Source of the DNA: Pseudomonadota bacterium
GTDB taxonomy: Bacteria > Pseudomonadota > Alphaproteobacteria > Micropepsales > Micropepsaceae
Direction: 5' to 3'
Length of the DNA: 5,273 nt
Assembly: GCA_021808875.1 (NCBI GenBank)
Contig: JAKBAU010000237.1
Coordinates: 1 to 5,273 of the forward strand
Part shown: positions 1 to 5,273 of the stretch, piece after piece
Layout: the number at the start of each line of letters is the position of its first letter
How positions within the stretch are numbered: the stretch's first letter is position 1
The notes under the pieces: model-generated
What the model was told of the DNA's origin: nothing
The model's database searches: none
The model's input: the letters and a program-made list of their open reading frames with translations, nothing else
Program-made: the position numbers and the translations under genes

Positions 1-1
1 C

Positions 2-115
2 TTCCCTGCCGATGGCAGCAACGCCGACGCCCTGATCAAAGCGGCGGATTCGGCCATGTATCGGGCCAAGCAATCGGCCGGTCCGGCGTCCCCTGCCGAC
101 GGCGATACGGCATGA
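2..115 (+). CDS. C-terminal end of a GGDEF-domain (diguanylate cyclase-type) protein, 5' partial
   Basis: Only the last 37 codons are inside the window, ending at the TGA at 113-115. The translation contains ADALIKAADSAMYRAKQSAG, which matches the final helix of GGDEF domains (the usual pattern is a D-x-L-x-x-A-D-x-A-M-Y-x-A-K signature). The family converts two GTP into cyclic di-GMP, a cytoplasmic second messenger controlling motility and biofilm. After the signature comes a short Pro/Ala/Asp-rich tail that looks like a disordered end. The GG(D/E)EF catalytic loop and any sensory domain lie upstream, outside the window, so activity cannot be judged. The stop overlaps the start of the following histidine kinase gene by four bases, so the two genes are very likely in one operon. 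Assignment to GGDEF is confident from the signature; catalytic status is unknown. Confidence 0.85.
   Translation, partial: FPADGSNADALIKAADSAMYRAKQSAGPASPADGDTA
112..115 (+). promoter_or_regulatory. ATGA stop-start overlap (translational coupling site)
   Basis: The ATG of the histidine kinase (112-114) overlaps the TGA of the GGDEF gene (113-115). No purine-rich Shine-Dalgarno is visible in the bases just upstream (GGCGATACGGC), which fits re-initiation by ribosomes finishing the upstream gene rather than independent initiation. Confidence 0.7.
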
Positions 116-1647
116 ACAGCGTCCGTCTAACCAGCGTCAGCAGCGGCATCTGGACACTGTTCAGCATCGCCACCTTGACCTTGACCGCTTTGATGGCACT
201 CCAGGCGTGGCATCTGTTTGCGACCCGTGACATCGCCGCCAATCTGCTGCATCGCGAACGCGTCGAGGGCGCATGGCAGGAACTCGGTGAAGATCTGGTC
301 GACGCCGAGACCGGTCAACGCGGCTACATCTTGACTGGGGATCCACGCTATCTGGCGCCCTACCACTCCGGCATCATCCGCATCGCACGCGATCTCGACA
401 CCCTCGACCGGCTCAGTCATGACGCCTCGGCGCCGACCATCACGGCACAGCTGCGTCCTATCATCGCCGCCAAACTCGCCGAACTGAGCACGACCATTCA
501 GCTGACGCAAAACGGCCAGCGCGCCGCCGCCCTCGACATCATTCGCAGTAACCGTGGCAAACGCCTCATGGATGCCTTGCGTCATCTGCGCAGCCTCACT
601 CTCGATCAAAAGACGCTGGCACTCGACCAACAGCGCCAGCACTTTCTCGCCGAGATCAACAGCGCCTTGCACGCCACCCTCTTTTTCGGGTTGATGGCTC
701 TGCTCGCCCTGCTCCTGCTCGCCCTGAAAACCTCACGACAGCTGCAACGGCCGATCCAGCAACTGCTCAATGGCCTGCAGTCGCTGGCGCAGGGAGATCT
801 GCAGCGACGCGTTCCGCTCCAGTCCCATGATGAGATCGGGCGACTGACCGCTGCTTTCAACCAGATGGCCGAGCGCCTGCAAAAAGCCCATGACGAGCGC
901 GATCTGGCCATAGCCGAATTGCAACGCAGCAACGCCGACCTCGACAGTTTTGCTTACGTTGCGTCACATGACCTGAAAGCGCCCTTGCGTGGCATCCGGC
1001 ATCTGTCCGAGTGGATCAGCGAAGATCTCGGCGACTCCATCACGCAGGAGACGCGAGAGAACCTGCAGCTGCTGCGCAATCGTGTCGACCGCCTCGAAGC
1101 CCTGCTCGAAGGTTTGCTCGAATACGCCCGCGTCGGTCGCCGCGACGAGCTGATCGAGGATGTCGACAGCGGCCTCCTGTTGCTCGATATCAGCCGTTAT
1201 CTCTCGCCCGCTCCAGGCTTTGAGATCGCAGCGGACGGTCCTCTACCGACACTGAAGACCTGCAAAGCTCCGCTCGAAAAAGTCTTGCGCAACCTGATCA
1301 GCAATGCCTTGAAGCATCACGATGGCAGCACCGGCAAGGTCAGCGTCGGCGCTCGCGATACCGGTGACATGATCGAGTTCGCGGTCACCGACGATGGCCC
1401 AGGCATCGCCGCGCCGTTTCACGACAAGATCTTTCAGATGTTCCAGACGCTGAAACCGCGCGACGCCATCGAAGGCAGCGGCATGGGGCTGGCCATCGTC
1501 AAGAAGACTGTGGAAAGTGTCGGTGGCAGCATCCGGGTGGAAAGTCAGCCGCCACAGCGCGGTGCCACCTTCTTGTTCACTTGGCCGAAGAACACTATCC
1601 ATCCAGCGCAAACGGCCAGCGCGCCGCGCCGCAACGTACTGGCATGA
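112..1647 (+). CDS. CHASE3-HAMP sensor histidine kinase
   Basis: A 511-residue inner-membrane sensor kinase. Visible layout: short cytoplasmic N-terminus; TM1 about 13-35; periplasmic CHASE3 sensor about 37-185 with the family hallmark DAETGQRGYILTGDPRYLAPY-like core (residues 64-84); TM2 about 188-206; HAMP linker about 207-259; short coiled coil about 260-275; HisKA dimerisation helix with SHDLKAPLRG, the phospho-accepting residue being His286; HATPase_c about 386-493 with the N box (Asn394, Asn398), G1 box DDGPGI (427-432), F box around 441-444 and G2 box GSGMGL (455-460). All motifs needed for autophosphorylation are intact. The HisKA stretch (LDSFAYVASHDLKAPLRGI) resembles the Cph1/bacteriophytochrome-type kinase core. 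No response regulator is present in the window, so the kinase is orphan here, or its partner lies upstream or elsewhere. Coupling to a GGDEF gene suggests a link with c-di-GMP signalling. The ligand of the CHASE3 domain is unknown. Confidence 0.95.
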   Translation: MNSVRLTSVSSGIWTLFSIATLTLTALMALQAWHLFATRDIAANLLHRERVEGAWQELGEDLVDAETGQRGYILTGDPRYLAPYHSGIIRIARDLDTLDRLSHDASAPTITAQLRPIIAAKLAELSTTIQLTQNGQRAAALDIIRSNRGKRLMDALRHLRSLTLDQKTLALDQQRQHFLAEINSALHATLFFGLMALLALLLLALKTSRQLQRPIQQLLNGLQSLAQGDLQRRVPLQSHDEIGRLTAAFNQMAERLQKAHDERDLAIAELQRSNADLDSFAYVASHDLKAPLRGIRHLSEWISEDLGDSITQETRENLQLLRNRVDRLEALLEGLLEYARVGRRDELIEDVDSGLLLLDISRYLSPAPGFEIAADGPLPTLKTCKAPLEKVLRNLISNALKHHDGSTGKVSVGARDTGDMIEFAVTDDGPGIAAPFHDKIFQMFQTLKPRDAIEGSGMGLAIVKKTVESVGGSIRVESQPPQRGATFLFTWPKNTIHPAQTASAPRRNVLA

Positions 1648-1709
1648 CGCAGGACTGAGGGAATGCCGCCGCGCCGGCGCCGAGGACACGCATGAGACCG
1701 TTGCGAGCG

Positions 1710-1718
1710 TGCTACACT
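1710..1718 (+). promoter_or_regulatory. Probable extended -10 promoter for the DedA-PAP2 gene
   Basis: TGCTACACT at 1710-1718 is a TG-n extended -10 element followed by a good -10 hexamer (TACACT). No convincing -35 hexamer lies 15-19 bases upstream, which is common for extended -10 promoters. Transcription would start near 1725, giving a leader of about 25 bases before the start codon. The rest of the 102-base spacer (1648-1749) contains a GC-only palindrome at 1671-1680 without a T-run, so no clear terminator for the kinase operon is visible. Confidence 0.5.
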
Positions 1719-1741
1719 CGCCCTTCCACAGAGCGCGTGAC

Positions 1742-1746
1742 AGGAG
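1742..1746 (+). promoter_or_regulatory. Shine-Dalgarno AGGAG for the DedA-PAP2 gene; start-deciding
   Basis: AGGAG sits only 3 bases before ATG 1750 but 6 bases before the in-frame TTG at 1753. An in-frame TGA at 1738-1740 rules out any upstream start. ATG 1750 is the default call, but TTG 1753 has the better spacing and would shorten the protein by one residue. Confidence 0.6.
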
Positions 1747-1749
1747 TGG

Positions 1750-3411
1750 ATGTTGCAGGGCTGGAATGAGCTTTATACCTGGTTGAACCTCCACGCCAGC
1801 TGGGTACCCCTGATCATCTTCATGACGGCCTGCCTCGAAGCTCTGGCCGTCGTCGGCATCGTCGTGCCCGGCATCCCCATGATGTTCGGCCTCAGCCTCA
1901 TCGCTGGCCGCGCCGGCATTGACGTCAGTCTCATCTTCGCGGCGGGCATCGCCGGAGCGCTGCTCGGCGACGGCATCAGCTTCTGGCTGGGCAAATACTT
2001 TCAACACGGCATCGAAGAGATCTGGCCCTTCCGCACGCACCCGCAATGGCTGCAACAAGGAGAAGCCTTTTTCCACCGCCACGGCGGCAAGAGCATCATC
2101 ATCGGTCGCTTCATCGGCCCTCTGCGCACCTTCGTACCTCTGTGCGCCGGCATCCTGAACATGCCGGGCTGGCGGTTCACCGCCATGAACATCCTGTCCA
2201 CTCTGGCTTGGGCCCCCGTCCACATTCTGCCCGGTTATCTGCTCGGTTCCGCCTTCGATGATCCACTCATGCCGGGACGATTACAAATCTGGTTCCTGCT
2301 TGGGCTGGTGCTCGCCATCTTCGTCCTCATCCGCCTCCTGCTCCTCCTGCATGACGTCGGCGAACCCTGGCTGCGCCGCCTCAGCCATCGCCTGCCCTTG
2401 CATCGCTGGTCCCTGATCGACCAGGCGCCGAGCCACCAACTCGGCGCCCTGTTCATCGCCCTGACGACGCTGACCGCCTATCTCCTGCTCTACCACGCTC
2501 TCGCCTCACCGCAAATCCGCGATCTCGACCACTTGGTCAGCCAGCGGCTGCTCGCCTTGCATCAACCCTTCATGGACTACCTCTTCGTCGCCCTGTCCGT
2601 CCTCGGCTACCACAAACCCATGCTCGCCCTCGGTGGCTGCCTCATCTTCTATTTCATGGGCCGGGCCGCCTATGGCACGGCCTTGATCAGCTTCATCGTC
2701 GGCCTCACCGGACTCTGGCTCCTGCCGGCCCTGCTCGGCGGTCTGCCGGGCAGCTTTCCCAGCCTGCCCGCCCTGTCGACGGTGATGATCTGGGGCTTTA
2801 TCGGCGTCGTCATCGCGCGTTCCCTGCCCCATGCGCAGCGCGTCCGCCCCCTCGCCCTGGTCCTCACCCTCATCGTCCTCACCCTGGTGGCCAGTCTCTA
2901 TCTCGGGCGCAGCCGTTTGAGTGAAGTCCTAGGCGGTGTTTTGCTCGGCGTCGGCCTGCTGTCGCTGATTCGCTACGCCTACTACCGCAGCTGCCGTCTC
3001 AGCCTCGGCGGCCAGGAAGTCTCGTTGATGGTCAGCATCGCCCTGGTGCTGATCAGCATCGGCATGGTTTTGCCGGAAATGGATCGCGCCATCCATCACT
3101 ATGCGCCGCTGCAGAGCTCCTTGCAGCAGCACAATGCCCTGCGCCAGCGCCGCCGACATCCGCCTCTGCGTCACCGCGGCAATAGCCACCACGAGGTCTG
3201 GACGCTCAAGGATTCGCCGGCGACGCCCCCGACAGCTCCTGCAAAGTCCGGCTGGCCGGCGATTGCGGAGCCATGGCTGCTGCCTGCTGCGCCCACACCA
3301 GAGCTTCCTGGTGGCGCCCCTGCGCCTGCAACAGGTCGGCCAGATTATTCATGGCCGGCCAATTCCTCTGGCACTGGATCGAACGCCGATAAGCCCGCTC
3401 CGCCGCCTTGA
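1750..3411 (+). CDS. DedA-family membrane protein fused to a degenerate PAP2-like domain
   Basis: A polytopic inner-membrane protein of 553 residues as read. Residues 1-200 are a DedA (SNARE-associated/VTT) domain: Glu30, the Pro40-Gly41 turn, Gly73-Asp74 and the GRFIGPLRTF block with Arg120 and Arg126, whose six-residue spacing matches the essential arginine pair reported for E. coli DedA proteins. DedA proteins are linked to undecaprenyl-phosphate recycling and membrane homeostasis. Residues about 255-410 have the layout of a PAP2 phosphatase domain, but the motifs are eroded: SFPSLPAL (335-342) stands where SFPSGHA is expected, and LGRSRLSEVLGG (385-396) where an LGxHxxSDVLGG pattern is expected, so both active-site histidines are missing. 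About 10-12 hydrophobic segments are visible, the last near 424-441. Residues beyond about 452 are Arg/His- then Pro/Ala-rich, not membrane-like, and residues 486-553 are antisense to the peptidase gene. The natural C-terminus is therefore doubtful. Related DedA/PAP2 fusions often carry an LssY-type C-terminal domain, which I do not see here. Confidence 0.85.
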   Translation: MLQGWNELYTWLNLHASWVPLIIFMTACLEALAVVGIVVPGIPMMFGLSLIAGRAGIDVSLIFAAGIAGALLGDGISFWLGKYFQHGIEEIWPFRTHPQWLQQGEAFFHRHGGKSIIIGRFIGPLRTFVPLCAGILNMPGWRFTAMNILSTLAWAPVHILPGYLLGSAFDDPLMPGRLQIWFLLGLVLAIFVLIRLLLLLHDVGEPWLRRLSHRLPLHRWSLIDQAPSHQLGALFIALTTLTAYLLLYHALASPQIRDLDHLVSQRLLALHQPFMDYLFVALSVLGYHKPMLALGGCLIFYFMGRAAYGTALISFIVGLTGLWLLPALLGGLPGSFPSLPALSTVMIWGFIGVVIARSLPHAQRVRPLALVLTLIVLTLVASLYLGRSRLSEVLGGVLLGVGLLSLIRYAYYRSCRLSLGGQEVSLMVSIALVLISIGMVLPEMDRAIHHYAPLQSSLQQHNALRQRRRHPPLRHRGNSHHEVWTLKDSPATPPTAPAKSGWPAIAEPWLLPAAPTPELPGGAPAPATGRPDYSWPANSSGTGSNADKPAPPP

Positions 3412-4141
3412 AATGATGCAAGGCGCGCAACGCATTGCCTGCGAGCAGCGGAATGCGCGCGTCCTGCGGCTGCTTCGCGGCGAGTTGCTGGTAAGCCGCC
3501 AGGGCGGCGCGCGGATGCACCCTCTCGAGGACTGCCGCCGCCGAGAGCAGCGCCGGGATGGGCAAATCGCCCGGCAGACGCCGTGGGTCGACGATGATCA
3601 TGGCAAAGCCACCCGCGCGCAGCCATACGCGCTCAAACACCGGCATGGGCAAGCGCAGCAACTGTTTCTTGCCGGCGTGCAACAGCCACTCACGCCGGCG
3701 AGGATCCCAACCGCTGATGACGGCATAGTGCCAGCGTGGCCAGAACGGCAGAGCCAGATTCATCAGCACGAGCACCGGACGGCCTGCGTCGAGCTGATCG
3801 AGGAGTGCCCCCATGTCCGCCGCCAGGGGTAGCGCCAGCACGCCTTGCCGGCGTGCCGCCGCCAGCATCTCAAGACTGACGGCGCCGTGTCTTTGCGGGA
3901 TATACGTCGCCGGCACCAGCTCATCCTGGGCAACATGCCGTCCCAAGCCACTCAGCAAGGTCGCCAGTGACGCCGGGGCGCATAGATCGGCGCGCTGTTG
4001 CACGAGAAAGGGCAGAGGCAGGTCGACGGCGCGCTGTAAGCGCGCATCCGCCTGTTGGCGCAAGGCGCGCGTCTGCACCGGCAGGCAGCCGGAGAGGGCT
4101 GCCAGACACAGCAGCAGCGCCCCTGCGGCGACCCGGCGCAT
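3206..4141 (-). CDS. PA2778-family lipoprotein cysteine peptidase (C39-like + TPR)
   Basis: A 311-residue protein. It begins with a lipoprotein signal: positively charged MRR, a hydrophobic core, and the lipobox L16-S-G-C19, so mature protein should start at lipidated Cys19. Residues about 42-185 form a papain-like C39-type peptidase fold: Gln48 as the likely oxyanion residue, catalytic Cys54 in DLCAPASLATLL, His138 in RWHYAVISGWD and Asp146 as the third catalytic residue. Residues about 200-300 contain two or three TPR-like helical repeats (for example the blocks at 232-256 and 263-295), likely for protein binding. This arrangement matches the PA2778 family of Pseudomonas, whose substrate is not known to me. 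C39 domains elsewhere cleave double-glycine leader peptides, but as an envelope lipoprotein this one would act outside the cytoplasm. It follows the PA2779-family gene with a one-base overlap and lacks its own clear ribosome binding site, so coupled translation is likely. Its 3' end converges on the DedA-PAP2 gene. Confidence 0.87.
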   Translation of the reverse strand: MRRVAAGALLLCLAALSGCLPVQTRALRQQADARLQRAVDLPLPFLVQQRADLCAPASLATLLSGLGRHVAQDELVPATYIPQRHGAVSLEMLAAARRQGVLALPLAADMGALLDQLDAGRPVLVLMNLALPFWPRWHYAVISGWDPRRREWLLHAGKKQLLRLPMPVFERVWLRAGGFAMIIVDPRRLPGDLPIPALLSAAAVLERVHPRAALAAYQQLAAKQPQDARIPLLAGNALRALHHFKAAERAYRRSIQCQRNWPAMNNLADLLQAQGRHQEALVWAQQAAAMAPQSPASRTLQELSGASPANP

Positions 4142-4143
4142 CA
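4139..4143 (-). promoter_or_regulatory. TGATG stop-start overlap (translational coupling)
   Basis: On the minus strand the stop TGA of the PA2779-family gene (4143-4141) and the ATG of the peptidase gene (4141-4139) share the base at 4141. The bases upstream (CATTCGGCGC) show no Shine-Dalgarno, so translation of the peptidase probably depends on ribosomes arriving from the gene before it. Confidence 0.7.
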
Positions 4144-4545
4144 GCGCCGAATGGAACGGGTGAACGGAAAGACCTTGGTCAAACCGAGAATGTCGGTGAC
4201 CAGAAGCAGGACGAAAATGAAGACCAGGGTACCGAGAATGTCCATGCCGCCGGCCGGGGCCGACTGCACATGCTGGTACAGCTGATGCACTTCATCATCG
4301 CTCAGAGCCTGCGTCCGCGCCGCCGCATCCTGGGGATCGACGCCCATGGCCAAAAGCCGCGACTGCACGTCCTGACGCGCCAAAAAGGCCTTGACCGCGG
4401 CGCGCTCCTGCAGCGCCTGTGGCGAAGACGAACTCGCCTGCAGGACCTGCTCACTGGCCACGACATCGGCGCGTGCCGGTATCCAGACCACCGTCAACAT
4501 CACCAGTAGCGCGCGCGCCACCCACTGCATGGCATATTTTTGCAT
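4141..4545 (-). CDS. PA2779-family small membrane protein
   Basis: A 134-residue protein. An N-terminal signal sequence (residues 1-26, hydrophobic core ARALLVMLTVVWIP, cleavage plausible after ARA) is followed by a polar Gln/Ser/Ala-rich helical region about 31-95, then a single hydrophobic segment 102-122 (MDILGTLVFIFVLLLVTDIL) ending in LGLTKVFPF and a basic tail. The pattern VKAFLARQDVQSRLLAMGVD, then LSDDEVHQL, then PAGG before the membrane segment is typical of the PA2779 family. No enzymatic motif is present and the function is unknown. A periplasmic helical region held by a C-terminal anchor next to a lipoprotein peptidase suggests it may be a partner or substrate of that peptidase; this is inference. 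I chose ATG 4545 because it has AAGGAG four bases upstream. The reading frame continues upstream to ATG 4596, but that version would place the signal sequence internally and bury the ribosome binding site. Confidence 0.85.
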   Translation of the reverse strand: MQKYAMQWVARALLVMLTVVWIPARADVVASEQVLQASSSSPQALQERAAVKAFLARQDVQSRLLAMGVDPQDAAARTQALSDDEVHQLYQHVQSAPAGGMDILGTLVFIFVLLLVTDILGLTKVFPFTRSIRR

Positions 4546-4549
4546 GGAT

Positions 4550-4562
4550 CTCCTTGCTCCTT
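4550..4562 (-). promoter_or_regulatory. Tandem Shine-Dalgarno for the PA2779-family gene
   Basis: On the minus strand the leader reads AAGGAGCAAGGAGATCC before ATG 4545. It holds two copies of AAGGAG (4562-4557 and 4555-4550), 11 and 4 bases from the start. Neither is ideally spaced alone; together they support strong initiation at 4545 and decide against the longer start at 4596. Confidence 0.65.
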
Positions 4563-4579
4563 CAGGGTGTAAGAGCGCC

Positions 4580-4585
4580 ATATTA
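4580..4585 (-). promoter_or_regulatory. Candidate -10 of the PA2779/PA2778 operon promoter
   Basis: TAATAT on the minus strand (4585-4580) is the only AT-rich hexamer in the leader and would start transcription near 4573, about 28 bases before the ATG. The sequence 17 bases upstream (GGATGA, 4608-4603) is a poor -35, so activity may need an activator. Suggestive only. Confidence 0.4.
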
Positions 4586-4619
4586 AGGGAATGCACGCCG
4601 ACTCATCCAGCCTCTGTGC

Positions 4620-4632
4620 GGATCTGTGATCC
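4620..4632. repeat. Short inverted repeat GGATC-TGT-GATCC in the divergent promoter region
   Basis: Perfect 5-base arms (4620-4624 and 4628-4632) flank a 3-base centre. It lies between the candidate promoters of the leftward membrane-protein operon and the rightward dgt gene. It could be an operator half-site pair or chance; it is too short and lacks the T-run for a terminator. Confidence 0.35.
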
Positions 4633-4653
4633 TCTTCGCAAGCTATCGGGACA

Positions 4654-4682
4654 TTGTCATCCCCGCCCGATCATTGCATGCT
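4654..4682 (+). promoter_or_regulatory. Candidate promoter for dgt
   Basis: TTGTCA (4654-4659) is followed after 17 bases by CATGCT (4677-4682). The -35 is good (five of six to TTGACA) and the -10 weak (three of six). Transcription would start near 4689, about 30 bases before ATG 4719. No other rightward promoter in 4546-4718 looks better. Confidence 0.4.
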
Positions 4683-4718
4683 AGGCGCACCAGCCCGAGG
4701 ACGAGACCTGCGCCCATC

Positions 4719-5273
4719 ATGATGTCATGGCAATCCCTGCTTAGCGCCCATCGCCTAGGCGCCAGCGCGCGCCCTGAACTGGCCCGCAGTCCCTACCACA
4801 AAGACCACGATCGCATCGTCTTTAGCAGCGCCTTCCGTCATCTCAATCGCAAGACCCAGGTCCACCCTTTTGCGCGCAACGACCACGTCCATACCCGCCT
4901 CACCCACAGCCTGGAAGTCGGTTGTGTTGGCCGCACCCTCGGTCAATTGGTCGGAGAACAGCTGGAGGGACGTCTGCCCGGCCACCTCAACGCCGTCGAC
5001 ATCGGCGCCATCATCCAATCGGCCTGCCTCGCCCACGACATCGGCAACCCCCCCTTCGGACACGCCGGCGAGTTCGCCATCCGCGAATGGTTTCTGCATG
5101 CCGACCGGCGCGCATTGTTGGCGCGCATGACGGCGGCCGAGGCGCATGACCTTTGCAACTTCGAGGGCAATGCCCAGGGCCTGCGCCTGCTCACCCAGAC
5201 CGAGCATCACCCTTTCCAGGGCGGCATGCGCCTGACTTTCGCCACCCTCGGCGCCTATATCAAATACCCCTGG
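4719..5273 (+). CDS. dgt: Deoxyguanosinetriphosphate triphosphohydrolase (dGTPase), 3' partial
   Basis: The first 185 codons of an open frame that leaves the window without a stop. The family hydrolyses dGTP to deoxyguanosine and triphosphate in the cytoplasm, adjusting dNTP pools. HD-domain residues are clear: His63 in TRLTHSLEV, the His106-Asp107 pair in [13 protein letters not shown], and His115, supplying metal ligands and catalytic groups. Other family blocks are [19 protein letters not shown] (24-42), KTQVHP (45-50), [10 protein letters not shown] (147-156) and [13 protein letters not shown] (173-185). The sequence is closer to the Pseudomonas-type dGTPase, which starts M-x-W-Q-x-L-L, than to the E. 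coli Dgt N-terminus. Two adjacent ATGs (4719 and 4722) are possible; the second gives MSWQSLL, fitting the family start slightly better. No good Shine-Dalgarno is visible at either. It is divergently arranged to the PA2779/PA2778 operon. The C-terminal part is outside the window. Confidence 0.93.
   Translation, partial: MMSWQSLLSAHRLGASARPELARSPYHKDHDRIVFSSAFRHLNRKTQVHPFARNDHVHTRLTHSLEVGCVGRTLGQLVGEQLEGRLPGHLNAVDIGAIIQSACLAHDIGNPPFGHAGEFAIREWFLHADRRALLARMTAAEAHDLCNFEGNAQGLRLLTQTEHHPFQGGMRLTFATLGAYIKYPW

Noticed and set aside
1671..1680. GC palindrome GCGCCGGCGC after the kinase stop as a rho-independent terminator
   Set aside because: No T-run follows and no longer stem can be extended; similar GC-only palindromes (for example 3214-3223 and 3353-3360) occur inside genes by composition.
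1243..2223. A 326-codon open frame on the minus strand across the kinase/DedA junction
   Set aside because: It is antisense to two well-supported genes, has an Asp/Gly/Ala/Gln-rich shadow composition with no recognisable domain, and lacks its own start signals. Long antisense frames are expected in GC-rich coding DNA.
3101..3832. A 243-codon plus-strand open frame opposite the peptidase gene
   Set aside because: Its translation is Arg/Gln/Pro-rich without domain signal and lies antisense to the PA2778-family gene, whose catalytic motifs and lipobox are clear. Its first part was considered as a frameshifted DedA-PAP2 end but does not look like one.
4546..4596. Longer start of the PA2779-family gene at ATG 4596
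   Set aside because: It adds 17 residues before the signal sequence and places the tandem AAGGAG and the likely -10 inside the coding region.
4755..5210. A 151-codon minus-strand open frame opposite dgt
   Set aside because: It is the antisense shadow of the dGTPase, whose HD motifs are unmistakable on the plus strand.
1..5273. A CRISPR array, insertion sequence, phage or defence system
   Set aside because: I saw no spaced direct repeats, terminal inverted repeats, transposase/integrase or defence-gene motifs. All DNA is explained by housekeeping, signalling and envelope genes; dgt homologues can be antiphage, but this one matches the chromosomal housekeeping type.

Overview
The window looks like ordinary chromosome from a GC-rich proteobacterium, most likely a gammaproteobacterium. 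The dGTPase at the right end and the small-membrane-protein/cysteine-peptidase pair (PA2779/PA2778 families) both resemble Pseudomonas-type proteins. Codons are GC-rich at the third position throughout. I see no tRNA, rRNA, insertion sequence, CRISPR array or phage gene. The genus cannot be fixed from sequence alone.

Layout. (1) 2-115, plus: the last 37 codons of a GGDEF (diguanylate cyclase-type) protein. (2) 112-1647, plus: a complete membrane sensor histidine kinase (CHASE3-HAMP-HisKA-HATPase_c) whose ATG overlaps the preceding stop as ATGA, so the two signalling genes are probably translated together. (3) 1648-1749: a short spacer with an extended -10 promoter and a ribosome binding site. 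(4) 1750-3411, plus: a polytopic membrane protein with an N-terminal DedA domain and a C-terminal PAP2-like domain that lacks the catalytic histidines. Its last ~68 codons run antisense into the next gene. (5) 3206-4141, minus: a lipoprotein cysteine peptidase of the PA2778 family (C39-like domain plus TPR). (6) 4141-4545, minus: a PA2779-family small membrane protein, directly upstream of the peptidase and sharing one base with it (TGATG). (7) 4546-4718: a divergent promoter region with a small inverted repeat. (8) 4719-5273, plus: the N-terminal 185 residues of a deoxyguanosinetriphosphate triphosphohydrolase, cut off by the window edge.

Functionally there are three unlinked themes: a c-di-GMP/two-component signalling pair, an envelope group (DedA-PAP2 protein facing the peptidase/small membrane protein operon), and nucleotide-pool control (dgt). 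The points most worth a second look are the inactive-looking PAP2 half fused to DedA, the unusual antisense 3' end of that gene (possibly a lost LssY-type C-terminal domain), and the uncharacterised lipoprotein-peptidase/membrane-protein pair.
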